NCBI RefSeq assembly: GCF_900086655.1
Contig: NZ_LT575476.1
Location: forward strand, 3,011,869 to 3,075,868
Length of the DNA: 64,000 nt
Source of the DNA: Paenibacillus tuaregi
GTDB lineage: Bacteria; Bacillota; Bacilli; Paenibacillales; Paenibacillaceae
Direction: 5' to 3'
The notes beneath the pieces were generated by a model, which saw nothing but the letters and a program-made list of their open reading frames with translations, did not search any database and was not told the DNA's origin. Shown one piece after another: positions 50,801 through 60,139 of the stretch. Position 1 is the first letter of the stretch, and each line of letters starts with the position of its first letter. The position numbers and the translations under genes were made by a program.

Positions 50801-53800
50801 CCCTTGAATCGCCCTGCGAAGCCTGGTCTGATCAAGCTGACCCGTCAGGTTCAGAGCGAGCGGAAGATTGTAGGCCGTGCTGCCCGGGTAAAGCTGCTGC
50901 AGCACAAACAGTCTGTTCTGTGCGAGCGACAATGGATAGAACGGCCGACTTTCCGCCGGGGAAATAATTGCGGCCCGCTTGGGGGACGCACTGTCGATAC
51001 GGGCCGCCATTTCCCGCAGCAGAGGGGCGCCAAACACATCCTTCATCGCAAACGCCGTTCCATAACGCTGCTCGATCAAGCCTGCAAGCTGCGCGGCGCG
51101 CAAGGAATGGCCGCCCAACTGGAAGAAATGGGCTTCTCTCCCGATCGCCGCCGGGTTGTCCAGCCCGCTTGCACCCAGACCGAGCACCTCCCGCCACAGC
51201 TCAGCCAGCTGCTGCTCCGTTGCTGTAGCCGGTGCCTCGCCGCAAGCCGCCAGTTCAGCGAACCGGGGCTGTGGCAGGCGGCTGCGGTCGGCTTTGCCGC
51301 TCGGGCTCAGCGGGAGCGCCTCCATGGCAACAAAATGCGCAGGAATCATATACTCTGGCAGCAATTCCTTAAGTGCGGCCCGAAGGCTCGCTTCCTTCGG
51401 CGCATTCCCGTCCGCTGTCACAAGATATGCGCAAAGAGCCGCTTCTCCCGCAGGGTTCGTCACCGTCGTGACCACGGCATCGCGGACTTCTGATTGCAAG
51501 AGCAGCGCATGCTCGATCTCGCCGCATTCGATGCGAAGACCACGCAGCTTGACCTGGTGGTCAAAGCGCCCCAAATATTCAATATTGCCGTCCGGCATCC
51601 ACCTTGCAAGGTCCCCGGTACGGTACAGCTTCTCTCCCTGGACAAACGGATTCGGAACAAAGCTTTGCTCCGTCAAGTCCGGCCTGCTGTGATATCCGCG
51701 GGCAAGACCAATACCCGCAATGCACAGCTCACCGGCCACACCGATAGGCTGGGGTCTCATTCGCTCGTCCACAATGTAGAGCCGGGTGTTATGGATTGGC
51801 TTGCCAATCGGAATCGTACCTGCATGAGCAGCCGGGCAATCGTAATAGCTGACATCGACCGTTGCTTCCGTCGGGCCGTAAAGGTTGATGAGCCGGCACT
51901 TGCCGCCGCGCTCCATCAAGCTGTAAAAACCTGCGACATGCGCGGGCTTGAGCGCTTCGCCGCTCGAAAATACGTATCGCAGGGAACAAAGCTCGCCGCT
52001 TCTGCCGCTGTCCGCCGCATAGGGCACAAAGATGCCCAGCATGGAAGGCACAAAATGCATAACTGTAATCCCCTGCTCCTCTATCGTGCGCAGCATGGTG
52101 GGCGGTTCCTTCTCCCCGCCAGGCTCCAGCAAATAAAGCGAAGCGCCAGCCAAGCTCCACCAGAACAGCTCCCACACAGAAACGTCAAACGTAATCGGCG
52201 TTTTTTGTAAAATAACATCGCGTTCATTCAGCGGATAAGCCGTCTGCATCCAGTTCAGCCGGTTGATCACCGCGCGGTGTTCAACCATTACGCCTTTCGG
52301 TTTGCCGGTGGAGCCTGACGTGTAAATGACGTATGCCAAATGCTCAGGGCCTGCCTGAGGTGACAGGTCCGTGTCTTCTTCGGCTTTCGGCTGCTCCAAT
52401 GCGGCCGCAGCTGCCGCAAGCGCGTCCAGATCGAGCGTTTCTCCCTGGAAGACCGGAAGTGTATCCATCCACTTGGCCCCCGCCAGGAGCAGCCTGGCCC
52501 CGCTATCCTCCAGAATGGCGCGGATTCGCTCAGGCGGATGCTCCGGGTCGATCGGCAAATAGGCCCCTCCCGCCTTGAGCACCGCCATGATCGCAATCAT
52601 CATGGATAACGAGCGCTGAGCGGCAATCGGCACTATTGTTTCGACCGCAACCCCCTTGCCTCTTAGCACGGAAGCCACACGTTCGGCGCGATCATTCAGC
52701 TCTCCGTACGTCAGCGAGCCTTCGGCTGACCGAACCGCCGTCTTATCCGGCCATCGCCGGGCCGACTCGGCAAACCATCCATGAATCGTCTTCTCCGCAG
52801 GGTAGGGATATACCGTATCATTCCATGCGTCAATGGCGGCTACTTCAGCAGGCGTTGTCATGGAGACATCGCCACAGATCAGACCTGGGCTGGCAGCCGT
52901 TTGTTCCAAAATGTAAAGCAGCCGTGCCCCGAGCCGCTCCATCGTCCCTTTATGGAACAATCCCGTATTATACTCCAGCTCCGCCCGCAGACCGCCTTCG
53001 CCATCGCTATACAGATCGAGCTTGAAGTCCAGCTTGGATGTTCCGTGGCTGAAAGGCAAGAGCTCCATGTTCCAACCGTCGCCGCGCACTGCCAACTTCT
53101 CGTCTTCAAACTGGTTGTGAACGATCAACATCGTATCAAACAGCGGGTTGCGGGACGGATCATGCGGATACCCTGCCTCTTCCATCATGTGTTCGAAGCT
53201 GACATCGCCATGCTCGTATGCGGCAAGCAAACGCTCATGGGTCTCACCGACAAACGCAAGGATTGGCAGCTCGTCCGCCACCCGCATCCGAATCGGCAGA
53301 AACTGGTTGAACATCCCGATCATCCGGACCGTGTCCGGATGCGTCCGGCCTGCCGCCAAAGAACCGATTGCAAATTCCGACTGATGCGTAGTTCCTTTAA
53401 GCAGCAGCGCGTAAGCCGCAAAAAGCAGGCTGTTCATGCTTGCTCCAGCACTTGCGGCCGTCTCTTTCAGCCGTGCCGTGAGCGGCGCCGGAATGTGGAA
53501 GATATGCGTATCGCCCGCAAAAGTCTGACGGTCGCCGCGCGGCCGATCCAGCGGCATATCAAGCGGCGCCGGCAGTTCTGCAAGCAGCTCTTTCCAAAAC
53601 GACCGGCTTGTCAAGGCCCGCTCTGAGCCAGACTGCCGCTCCTGCCAAACAGCATAATCCTTGTAATGCAGTGCCAGAGGCTCAAGTTCCGCGCCGTCGA
53701 TCAAAGCGGTCAGCTCCTCCAGCAGCAGCTTGACGGATATGCCGTCCGCCGCGATGTGATGGATGCCCAGCAGCAGATAGGCCTCTGCTCCTTGTGATTC

Positions 53801-56800
53801 AGGCCGGCAGTAACACGCGGCAAGCAGCGGCGCTGCGGCAAGCTCAAGTGGCCGGAAAAACCTGGATATACATTCCTGCAGCGGCGTATCTGTAAGCTCC
53901 GCCGTTTGTAGAACAAAGGCGGCCGAATCGTGCACGATCTGGGCCGGAACACCGCCGATCCAATGATAGGAGGTCCGCAGCGGCTCATGCCGTTCGATCA
54001 ACTTCCGAAGCGCTGACCCGATTTGGGTCTCATCCACCACACCTGAGAGTTTAAGCGTAAGCGGAATATGGTAGGTTAGTCCGATGTCAGCCAATCCTTC
54101 CGCCAAGAACATGCGCCGCTGCTGCGGACTGAGCGGATAGGATGCAGCTTTTGGAGCCTCTGCAACAGGTTCGTAGGCTTCCTTCGCAGCCCTGTCGATC
54201 CAGGCCGCCTGCTCTCTGACGGTCGGCAGCTTGAAAATTTCCTGAAGCGGCATGCGCACCCGGCAAATTTTGTAGATTGCCGAGGTCAATACGGCCGCCT
54301 TCAGGGAATGGCCGCCATGTTCGAAGAAGTGGTCAAGCACACCAACCTGCTGCACATGAAGCACATCTTGCCACAACCCTGCGACAAGGATCTCCGTATC
54401 TGTGGCGGGTGCTTCATATTGGATCGTGCGCTCTGGCGCAGGCAGACGTTTTTTGTCCACCTTGCCGTTTGCGTTCAGCGGCAGCTTCGTGAGCTGCACA
54501 AACGCGGCGGGAATCATAAATGCCGGCAGCTTGCCTCTCAGTTGGCCCCGAACACTGGCATGTGCATCGGCATGCTCCGCAACGATATAAGCGCATAGAT
54601 AAGGCGCGCCGTCATTCTCGATCAGCGCCACATACGCTTCCTTAACGCCCGCGCAATCCAGCAGCCTGCTTTCGATTTCGCCCAATTCAATCCGGTAACC
54701 CCGCAGCTTGACCTGGTTGTCGATCCGGTCCAGAAACTCCAAATTTCCGTCAGGCAAGCGGCGCACCAAGTCGCCGGTTCTATAGACGGTTTCGCCTTCC
54801 CGGAACGGATGCGGCCGAAACTTCGAAGCGGTCTGCTCCGGCAAATTCACATAGCCGGATGCGACACCATCACCCGCAATCCACAGCTCGCCCGGAACCC
54901 AATCCGGCTGCAGTCGGCCCTGCTCATTCAGCACCAGTGTTTCCGAACACGCGATTGGAGCACCGATCGGCACGCTGGCCGTTCCTTGTCCGTCCCATGT
55001 CTCAGTGACCCTATAACTGGTAGCGAACACCGTTGTTTCCGTAGGGCCATAGACATGCAGCAGCACGCCCGGTCCAAGCGCGCGGAGCGCTTTGCGAATG
55101 TGCGGCACAGAAGCCCGCTCTCCGCCAAATAAAATATGGCGCAAGCCGCGAAGCGACTCCAGTCCATGATCCACCAGCGTATTAAACAGCGCCGTTGTCA
55201 CAAAGAATACGGTAATGCCTCTATCCTCAATCAGCTCTGTCAGCCGCACTACGTCGGCAACCTCTTCCTCACCGACCAGCGTCAGCTTCGCGCCATTCAA
55301 TAGCGCTCCGTACAAATCGAACGTTGAGCCGTCAAAGGCATAGTTGGAAAGCTGCAGCAGCGCGTCATTTTCCGAAATGCTGACATAATCGGTATGGACG
55401 GCAATCCGGGACACATTGCGATGCGAGGTCATAATCCCTTTCGGCTTGCCCGTCGAACCGGATGTATACATGATATAAGCGAGATCGTCCGCCGAGCCGT
55501 TGATATCCAGATCATGGTCAGGCTCGCCGGTCCATCTCGTATCGAGTTCGTCTATATCGACAACATCTATATGGGCGAAATCTAATCCCCCTCCGGCAAG
55601 CCGGGTGCTCATTTCCATCGTTGCAGCCGCAGCCACGATCGTCTTCGCTTCTGTATCCTGGAGCATAAACAAGATCCGCTCTTCGGGATACTGCGGGTCG
55701 ATCGGCACATAGACCGCTCCTGCCTTCAGCACAGCTAATATCGCCACAATCATGTCGGGCGAGCGCCGCAGCATCAGTGCCACCTTCGCCCCCGATGCGA
55801 CGCCGCGCCGTGCAAGCACGCGCGCGAACCGGTTGGCACGTTCGTTGAGCTCGCTGTAGATATACGCCCGCTTGCCCATTTCAACGGCAATCTTCTGCGG
55901 TGTCTTTACCACTTGCCGTTCAAACAGCCTGTGCAGCGACAGCTTCTGCGGCGGGGCGGCGAATGAACAGCCAACCCGGAGCAGCCGTTCCCGTTCTTCA
56001 GCATCAACAGGATCAAGCTCGCCAAGCACCGCATGGGGCTTCCCGGCTACTTTCCTGGCCAGCGCTATATAATGCCGGGCCAGTTGAGCGGCGGCCCGCT
56101 CATCGTACAAATCCAGTGCATACTCCAGTGCAAATGCGATACTAACCCCGTTATCCACACACTCCCAAGTCAGGTCGAACTTGGCCGAACCGCTGTCCAT
56201 CGCTTGGGGTGTATAAACAACCTCCTTGTTCCTCCATTCGGGCAGCTCCATATTTTGCAGCGTAAACACTGTATCGAACAGCGGATTCCGCCCGTTTTCC
56301 CGTTTCACATTCGCCAGCTCGGCTATTACCTCATAAGGCACATCCCCGCTGCCAACAGCCGACAGCGTCTCTCCATTGACTATCTTCAGCCAATCATCGA
56401 AGCGCAAACTGCTTTGCCCGCGCAGGCGGATCGGAATCATGTTCACGAACATTCCGACTACGCTTTGCAGCTCCGGCCTCACCCGTCTAGCGGATGCCGT
56501 GCCGACAACGATGTCGGAATCGCCCGTATATTTCGCAAGCAGCGTATAATAAATCGAAAGCAGAACAGTGTATAGGGTTACGCCCTCGCGTCTAGCCAAT
56601 GCCCGCAGTGATCCGACAAGCTCCGGCTCCAGCTCGAAACGCTCAATTGCCCCGCGATAGCTTGGCGTCTGCGGTCTTGGACGGATAGACGGAAGCGCCG
56701 GAGACGGCACGCCATCCCGAAAGATTTCCCGCCAATACAGCTTCTGATGCTCCAGCCAGCCGCCGCTGCTTCCGCCCAATTCCTCCCACAGTGCTATATC

Positions 56801-59353
56801 CCCTCCATGAATGGGCAACGGCTCCAACGCGTACCCCTCATAAAGCCTCGTAAGATCAGACATCAAAATGCCCATCGACGTTCCATCCGTAATGATATGA
56901 TGCATATCCAGCAGCAGCACGCTTGACTCGCGCCCCAGCTGCACAAGTTCCATACGCAGCAGCGGCGCTTGCTCCAGCCGAAACGGCTGCAGGAACCTGC
57001 GCTGCCGCAGCCCCAACTCATCCGCCAGCCAGCCGCTTCCATCAACGACAGCAAGCGGCGGCTCGACTGCCCGCTCGATGCGCTGCATCACATGGCCATC
57101 TTCCATATAAAAAGACGTCCGCAGCGCGGGGTGCCTCTGTATAAGCGACCGCCATGCCGCGCGGAATCGTTCAATATCGAGCGGGCCCTTCACCTGGACC
57201 GCAAATGGCAGATGGTAGTTTAGCAGCCCCGGATTCAGCTGTTCCAAAATGAACAGCCGCTTTTGCGCCGAGGTCGCTGGATAAACTGTCTGCTCCTCTG
57301 CTTTGGCTACTGGCGGAGGGACGACAGCTGCAGTTCCATCGTCTTTCTGCGCCTTTTGCTCCAGCAAAGCGGCCAGCGAACTGACCGTATCATGCAAAAA
57401 CAGCTCGGTAAGCGTAAGCTCTATGCCAAACGCCTCTTGAAGTCTAGCGGCAGCATAAGCTGCCTTGAGCGAATTGCCTCCGTGCTCAAGAAATCCGTCC
57501 TTCCGGCCAATGTGATCCTTTTTCAACACCTCGCGCCAGATGGACATAATCCGCTGCTCCGCCACCGTTGCCGGCTCCAAGCCGGCATCCCCGTTCAAGA
57601 TATCGTCGCTTTCCACAGCACGCTGCTCCAAAGTGGCTGCCGTTTCAAGTTCCGTCAGCTCGGCAAGCGCTTCAGCAAACTCGCCTTCGCGCAGCGCATC
57701 CGCCAATACGTAGCGCTGAATTTTGCCCGAGGTTGTCTTCGGAATTCGCCGAACAGGCACAACATAAGCAACGTCCAGACCGGCCGATCTATTCAGCAGC
57801 TTTTTCACCTCGGCCATCAACGGTATAAATCCGCCGATCTTGCCGCGATGCTGAATAAAAACGGCAATCGCATCCCGTTTAGCCGTCTCATCCTGAACAG
57901 CGGCAATCGCCGTTTTCCCGATTTCCGCCCCTTTCAGGCTGCTGATCAATGCCTCCAGGTCATGCGGATACACATTTTGCCCATTGACGAAAATAACGTC
58001 CTTCATACGGCCAGTCACATATAAACGCCCTTCCAGCAAGAAACCCAAATCTCCCGTATTCAGCCAGCCGTCCGGGGAAATCGTCACCTTGTTTACATCA
58101 GGCCGGTTATAATAGCCGCTTGTAACGTTACGGCCTCTAATATGAATCAAGCCGATGCTGCCTGACGCCGAAGGAGTCCCCGCTTCGTCACAAATGCGCA
58201 CCTCGCACTCTTGTACAGGGAAACCCAGCTCGACGACCTCGATTGCAGTTGGATCCCCGTGCGCGGCCATTCGTACAGGCTGTCCGACAGCGAGCGACCT
58301 ACGCTCAAGCAGAGCGGTATTCAGGTGATCTTCCGTCCCTGGGAACGTCACGGCCAGACTTGCTTCCGCAAGCCCGTATACCGGGAAAATGCAATTTCCC
58401 TTTAACCCGTACGGCTTCATCGCCTCCAGAAAATCGCGGCAATGGACGGCTGATATCGGTTCGGCCCCGTTAAAGATCAGCCTGACGCAGGACAAATCCC
58501 AGCCGTCCGCTCCCTCCGGCTTCCAATGCTGTAGAAAATGCACATAACCGAAATTGGGTGAAGAGAGGCAGGTCACCCGATGTTTATGCGTTAATTCCAG
58601 CCATTTCATCGGATGAAGCACAAACGTCGAGGTCGGCAGGTGCAGCTGATTCATTCCGCAAAACAGGGGTGAAAGATGGAAACCAATGAGTCCCATATCA
58701 TGCGTCAGCGGCAGCCAGCTAAGCGAAGAGTCCTGCTCCGTTGACTGAGCCCCATGAATTATGGCGTGCATATTCGATAGAAGATTGCCGTGCGTCAGCA
58801 CGACCCCCTTCGGGTCTCCGGTAGAGCCCGACGTAAACTGAATAAATGCGGTGTCCGACTCGGCTGCGTCATAAGGCTCAGCCTCGGGCCGGCCTGCATC
58901 CGCTGCCGCTGCAAGTATCTCCGCAATCCGTAGGCTGCTGGACTCGAGCTGAGCCAGCACCTCCTCCTCCCCGTGTTTCAAAGCGTAGCTTTGAATTCCC
59001 GGCCAAAGCTCTTCATCGCAGAGCAATGTTGGCGCTTCCAATTGCTTGCATACCTGGATCAACTTTTTGCGTCCTTCGTCCGTACGCGCCGCGGTCACAG
59101 GTACGGGAACAATGCCGCCAAGTACGCAAGCCCAGAACAGAAGGATAAACCGTTCGTTATCCTCCGTCTGCATAACGGCAAAGCCGCCTGGTCCAAGGCC
59201 ACGCTCGTGCAGCAGATGGAGCGCCCTTCCGGCCCGTGCAAGTAATTGGCCGTACGACAAATAGCGCTCCTGATTGCTTTCGCAGAATAAGATTCCCGCA
59301 TCGCTTTCCTTACGTGCCAGCAATACACCGGACAAATTACGGATGGTTCTCAT
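47168..59353 (-). CDS. Lipo-initiating NRPS: FAAL-ACP-(C-A-PCP)x3 plus broken C lobe
   Basis: 4061 residues. Fatty acyl-AMP ligase at ~1-560 (FTSGSTGDPKG, SWLPLTHDMGLIG), ACP Ser628. Module 1: C ~690-1110 (HHIITDG), A ~1140-1645 with pocket D-G-F-F-L-G-V-V-F-K (isoleucine-like), PCP Ser1683. Module 2: C ~1739-2160 (HHIAADG), A ~2190-2695, pocket D-V-W-H-F-S-L-V-D-K (serine), PCP Ser2750. Module 3: C ~2805-3225 (HHIVADG), A ~3255-3740, same serine pocket, PCP Ser3802. Residues 3842-4061 are a C-domain C-terminal lobe with no N-terminal lobe or HHxxxDG. No E domain. The FAAL activates a free fatty acid and loads the ACP; the enzyme then builds acyl-Ile-Ser-Ser and hands it to the KS of the hybrid synthase. 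It starts 28 bp after panD. Confidence 0.96.
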   Translation of the reverse strand: MRTIRNLSGVLLARKESDAGILFCESNQERYLSYGQLLARAGRALHLLHERGLGPGGFAVMQTEDNERFILLFWACVLGGIVPVPVTAARTDEGRKKLIQVCKQLEAPTLLCDEELWPGIQSYALKHGEEEVLAQLESSSLRIAEILAAAADAGRPEAEPYDAAESDTAFIQFTSGSTGDPKGVVLTHGNLLSNMHAIIHGAQSTEQDSSLSWLPLTHDMGLIGFHLSPLFCGMNQLHLPTSTFVLHPMKWLELTHKHRVTCLSSPNFGYVHFLQHWKPEGADGWDLSCVRLIFNGAEPISAVHCRDFLEAMKPYGLKGNCIFPVYGLAEASLAVTFPGTEDHLNTALLERRSLAVGQPVRMAAHGDPTAIEVVELGFPVQECEVRICDEAGTPSASGSIGLIHIRGRNVTSGYYNRPDVNKVTISPDGWLNTGDLGFLLEGRLYVTGRMKDVIFVNGQNVYPHDLEALISSLKGAEIGKTAIAAVQDETAKRDAIAVFIQHRGKIGGFIPLMAEVKKLLNRSAGLDVAYVVPVRRIPKTTSGKIQRYVLADALREGEFAEALAELTELETAATLEQRAVESDDILNGDAGLEPATVAEQRIMSIWREVLKKDHIGRKDGFLEHGGNSLKAAYAAARLQEAFGIELTLTELFLHDTVSSLAALLEQKAQKDDGTAAVVPPPVAKAEEQTVYPATSAQKRLFILEQLNPGLLNYHLPFAVQVKGPLDIERFRAAWRSLIQRHPALRTSFYMEDGHVMQRIERAVEPPLAVVDGSGWLADELGLRQRRFLQPFRLEQAPLLRMELVQLGRESSVLLLDMHHIITDGTSMGILMSDLTRLYEGYALEPLPIHGGDIALWEELGGSSGGWLEHQKLYWREIFRDGVPSPALPSIRPRPQTPSYRGAIERFELEPELVGSLRALARREGVTLYTVLLSIYYTLLAKYTGDSDIVVGTASARRVRPELQSVVGMFVNMIPIRLRGQSSLRFDDWLKIVNGETLSAVGSGDVPYEVIAELANVKRENGRNPLFDTVFTLQNMELPEWRNKEVVYTPQAMDSGSAKFDLTWECVDNGVSIAFALEYALDLYDERAAAQLARHYIALARKVAGKPHAVLGELDPVDAEERERLLRVGCSFAAPPQKLSLHRLFERQVVKTPQKIAVEMGKRAYIYSELNERANRFARVLARRGVASGAKVALMLRRSPDMIVAILAVLKAGAVYVPIDPQYPEERILFMLQDTEAKTIVAAAATMEMSTRLAGGGLDFAHIDVVDIDELDTRWTGEPDHDLDINGSADDLAYIMYTSGSTGKPKGIMTSHRNVSRIAVHTDYVSISENDALLQLSNYAFDGSTFDLYGALLNGAKLTLVGEEEVADVVRLTELIEDRGITVFFVTTALFNTLVDHGLESLRGLRHILFGGERASVPHIRKALRALGPGVLLHVYGPTETTVFATSYRVTETWDGQGTASVPIGAPIACSETLVLNEQGRLQPDWVPGELWIAGDGVASGYVNLPEQTASKFRPHPFREGETVYRTGDLVRRLPDGNLEFLDRIDNQVKLRGYRIELGEIESRLLDCAGVKEAYVALIENDGAPYLCAYIVAEHADAHASVRGQLRGKLPAFMIPAAFVQLTKLPLNANGKVDKKRLPAPERTIQYEAPATDTEILVAGLWQDVLHVQQVGVLDHFFEHGGHSLKAAVLTSAIYKICRVRMPLQEIFKLPTVREQAAWIDRAAKEAYEPVAEAPKAASYPLSPQQRRMFLAEGLADIGLTYHIPLTLKLSGVVDETQIGSALRKLIERHEPLRTSYHWIGGVPAQIVHDSAAFVLQTAELTDTPLQECISRFFRPLELAAAPLLAACYCRPESQGAEAYLLLGIHHIAADGISVKLLLEELTALIDGAELEPLALHYKDYAVWQERQSGSERALTSRSFWKELLAELPAPLDMPLDRPRGDRQTFAGDTHIFHIPAPLTARLKETAASAGASMNSLLFAAYALLLKGTTHQSEFAIGSLAAGRTHPDTVRMIGMFNQFLPIRMRVADELPILAFVGETHERLLAAYEHGDVSFEHMMEEAGYPHDPSRNPLFDTMLIVHNQFEDEKLAVRGDGWNMELLPFSHGTSKLDFKLDLYSDGEGGLRAELEYNTGLFHKGTMERLGARLLYILEQTAASPGLICGDVSMTTPAEVAAIDAWNDTVYPYPAEKTIHGWFAESARRWPDKTAVRSAEGSLTYGELNDRAERVASVLRGKGVAVETIVPIAAQRSLSMMIAIMAVLKAGGAYLPIDPEHPPERIRAILEDSGARLLLAGAKWMDTLPVFQGETLDLDALAAAAAALEQPKAEEDTDLSPQAGPEHLAYVIYTSGSTGKPKGVMVEHRAVINRLNWMQTAYPLNERDVILQKTPITFDVSVWELFWWSLAGASLYLLEPGGEKEPPTMLRTIEEQGITVMHFVPSMLGIFVPYAADSGRSGELCSLRYVFSSGEALKPAHVAGFYSLMERGGKCRLINLYGPTEATVDVSYYDCPAAHAGTIPIGKPIHNTRLYIVDERMRPQPIGVAGELCIAGIGLARGYHSRPDLTEQSFVPNPFVQGEKLYRTGDLARWMPDGNIEYLGRFDHQVKLRGLRIECGEIEHALLLQSEVRDAVVTTVTNPAGEAALCAYLVTADGNAPKEASLRAALKELLPEYMIPAHFVAMEALPLSPSGKADRSRLPQPRFAELAACGEAPATATEQQLAELWREVLGLGASGLDNPAAIGREAHFFQLGGHSLRAAQLAGLIEQRYGTAFAMKDVFGAPLLREMAARIDSASPKRAAIISPAESRPFYPLSLAQNRLFVLQQLYPGSTAYNLPLALNLTGQLDQTRLRRAIQGLIDRHEPLRTSFDWADGKPVQYVHERVPFELAVHPLMDAEDLNTFARAVVRPFDLRQAPLIRAFLATDGESRHTLLLDIHHIVADGVSMNVLARDFEQLYRGGFLQPLQIHYKDAAVWQQEWMASEAREHQEQYWAFQLAGTLPVLQLPTDYPRPPEQSFEGAKLTVPIPAELAEETAAAADQWGVTPFHIWLAAYHTLLHLMTGQDDLIVGTPVAGRFHPATESLVGMFVNTLPIRSQPSSELSFRAFAQQIKEAALAALDNGLLPFEHMVTLLDVPRDLSRNPLFDTLFVMQHMEAGQAAADALQFEVQVPDNRVSKLDLTFEIADQGARGAALTIEYATALFKEDSIRRMAKWYFRIISLALAEPERPLGGIGLLGAREAKEQSEAFNRTAAPYASGDTVEVYLERQAMETPQAVAVVSEDGALTYAEFNRRSNRLAQALRKQGVKREERVAVVMDRSLEMMIAIFGVLKAGGAYVPVTPGLPAERIRYMLDNSGAKLALTKGRAREELETFLPCLDVEETLAQEQDDFPVKKLHDSSSLAYVLYTSGSTGQPKGVMIEHHSVVNRIGWMQKQYGLDANGVIMQKTPITFDVSVWELIWWSFAGAKLVLLPPGGEKDPVLMMDTIARHGVTTMHFVPSMLHLFLEHPGLQRGEARLESLRHVFASGEALTWDQIRRFRERIGVPFDVRLVNLYGPTEATVDVSYYDCSDDDFTINDTSVNVPIGRPIDNTSLYIVNEVMKLQPVGIAGELCISGVGLARGYIGRPDLTEEKFVANPFAEGSRIYRTGDLARWLPDGTIEYLGRIDHQVKIRGQRIECGEIEYVLLGHPAVSEAVVMKREAASGSEYLCAYIVCSGPADHQELRDYAALRLPDYMVPQVVVELPAMPLSPNGKIDRKMLPKPEMAAGTDTPFVEAASDMELAIAAVWREILQRNDFGVHHRFFDVGGESLLLVRVHQRLEELYPGALGVTDLFTYPTIASLAAYLESRNRELASWSWSGLPVADDCVSKGYAAERIGFVQFELDRAVAEGLAELAASCSVTIEAVAYAVYLIFWRGESGMDQLVLPAMTDNGLIAPKQIDFTEVRDFDTLLRHAAKRVSTGECYTARQIKKQPQTEAGFALFPLFAGAAQHGYKDREMLLERFDIVLYMDGAAALSEAEGPELRGGWTYNARRFDKEAVMDWASTYLELMQRVVEQYRAAAERADTGA
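48134..49591 (-). other. Adenylation domain 3, serine
   Basis: Pocket D-V-W-H-F-S-L-V-D-K, matching the serine code (DVWHLSLIDK type). Strongly similar to adenylation domain 2 of the same protein, so module duplication is likely. Confidence 0.8.
51269..52786 (-). other. Adenylation domain 2, serine
   Basis: Pocket D-V-W-H-F-S-L-V-D-K read by alignment to GrsA from FDVSVWEL, VMHFVPS, YVFSSGEA and NLYGPTEATVD. Serine is the expected substrate. Confidence 0.8.
54419..55936 (-). other. Adenylation domain 1, isoleucine-like
   Basis: Pocket D-G-F-F-L-G-V-V-F-K, differing at one position from the isoleucine code DGFFLGVVYK. Valine or another branched residue is possible. Confidence 0.75.
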
Positions 59354-59381
59354 CGTCGGCAGCCCTCCGTTCTGTGTTTTA

Positions 59382-59765
59382 TCACACCGTTGTGGAATGC
59401 AGTTCTTGATAATCCTCCGTTACGATACGATTATGCTCGTCCACAATGACGACATGCGGACGATACGTGCGGGCTAATGATTCTTCCATCATCGCGTAAG
59501 AAATAATAATGACGCGGTCGCCCGGCTGCACCATTCTTGCAGCGGCACCGTTCAAGCAAACCACACCCGAGCCTCTAGGGCCCGTTATGACATACGTCTC
59601 CAGTCTGGCTCCGTTATTTATATTGACCACTTGCACTTTCTCGTTCTCCAGGATGTCCGATGCATCCAAAATATCCTGATCAATGGTTATGCTTCCTACG
59701 TAATTCAAATTGGCCTCTGTCACGACAGCACGGTGAATTTTGGACTTATGCATCTCTCTAAACAT
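59382..59765 (-). CDS. panD: Aspartate 1-decarboxylase, first gene of the NRPS operon
   Basis: Pyruvoyl enzyme making beta-alanine from L-aspartate, 127 residues, the standard length. The ATG at 59765 has AAGGAGA eight bases upstream; the frame extends to 59900 without conservation. The self-cleavage site Gly24-Ser25 lies in YVGSITID, where Ser25 becomes the pyruvoyl group, and [19 protein letters not shown] is conserved. The usual panB and panC partners are absent; instead the NRPS follows after 28 bp. It may supply beta-alanine as a building block, or raise pantetheine and CoA supply for the carrier proteins and malonyl-CoA. Confidence 0.95.
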   Translation of the reverse strand: MFREMHKSKIHRAVVTEANLNYVGSITIDQDILDASDILENEKVQVVNINNGARLETYVITGPRGSGVVCLNGAAARMVQPGDRVIIISYAMMEESLARTYRPHVVIVDEHNRIVTEDYQELHSTTV

Positions 59766-59927
59766 GAATTCACTCTCCTTGTGGAGTAGTCTTTGGAAAA
59801 ATAAAAACTTAAAGCAAACAAACCTGCATTGTTTCTGTGCCAACGAAATAGAAAAAGATGGAGCAATTAAGCGGCTTAACAAATGAAACTCTGCAAACAA
59901 ATTCGGGTGGCTGTTCGTACGGAATAA

Positions 59928-60077
59928 GCAAGTTCATGTTTATGTGTGGGATCATGCTGAATGGGTTATTTCATGCGATTGTGAGGGGGGCATGTTGACG
60001 GGCAAACTCATGCTTGTTGTGTGGAATCTTGCTGGTTGGGCAAGCTCATGCTAATGAATGAGGTCGTGCTAATTAGG
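59928..60077. repeat. Four degenerate 37/38-bp tandem repeats upstream of panD
   Basis: Units at 59928-59964, 59965-60001, 60002-60039 and 60040-60077. Units 1, 3 and 4 begin GCAA-(C/G/T)TCATG, and all four share TCATG near position 7-11 and a TGC/TGT followed by GG at the end. The second unit is the most diverged. Confidence 0.65.
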
Positions 60078-60139
60078 CAGGTTTAAGCAATCGTGCGGGT
60101 TGAGTTGATCAACACTCTTACAGTAGAAACAAAAAAATG

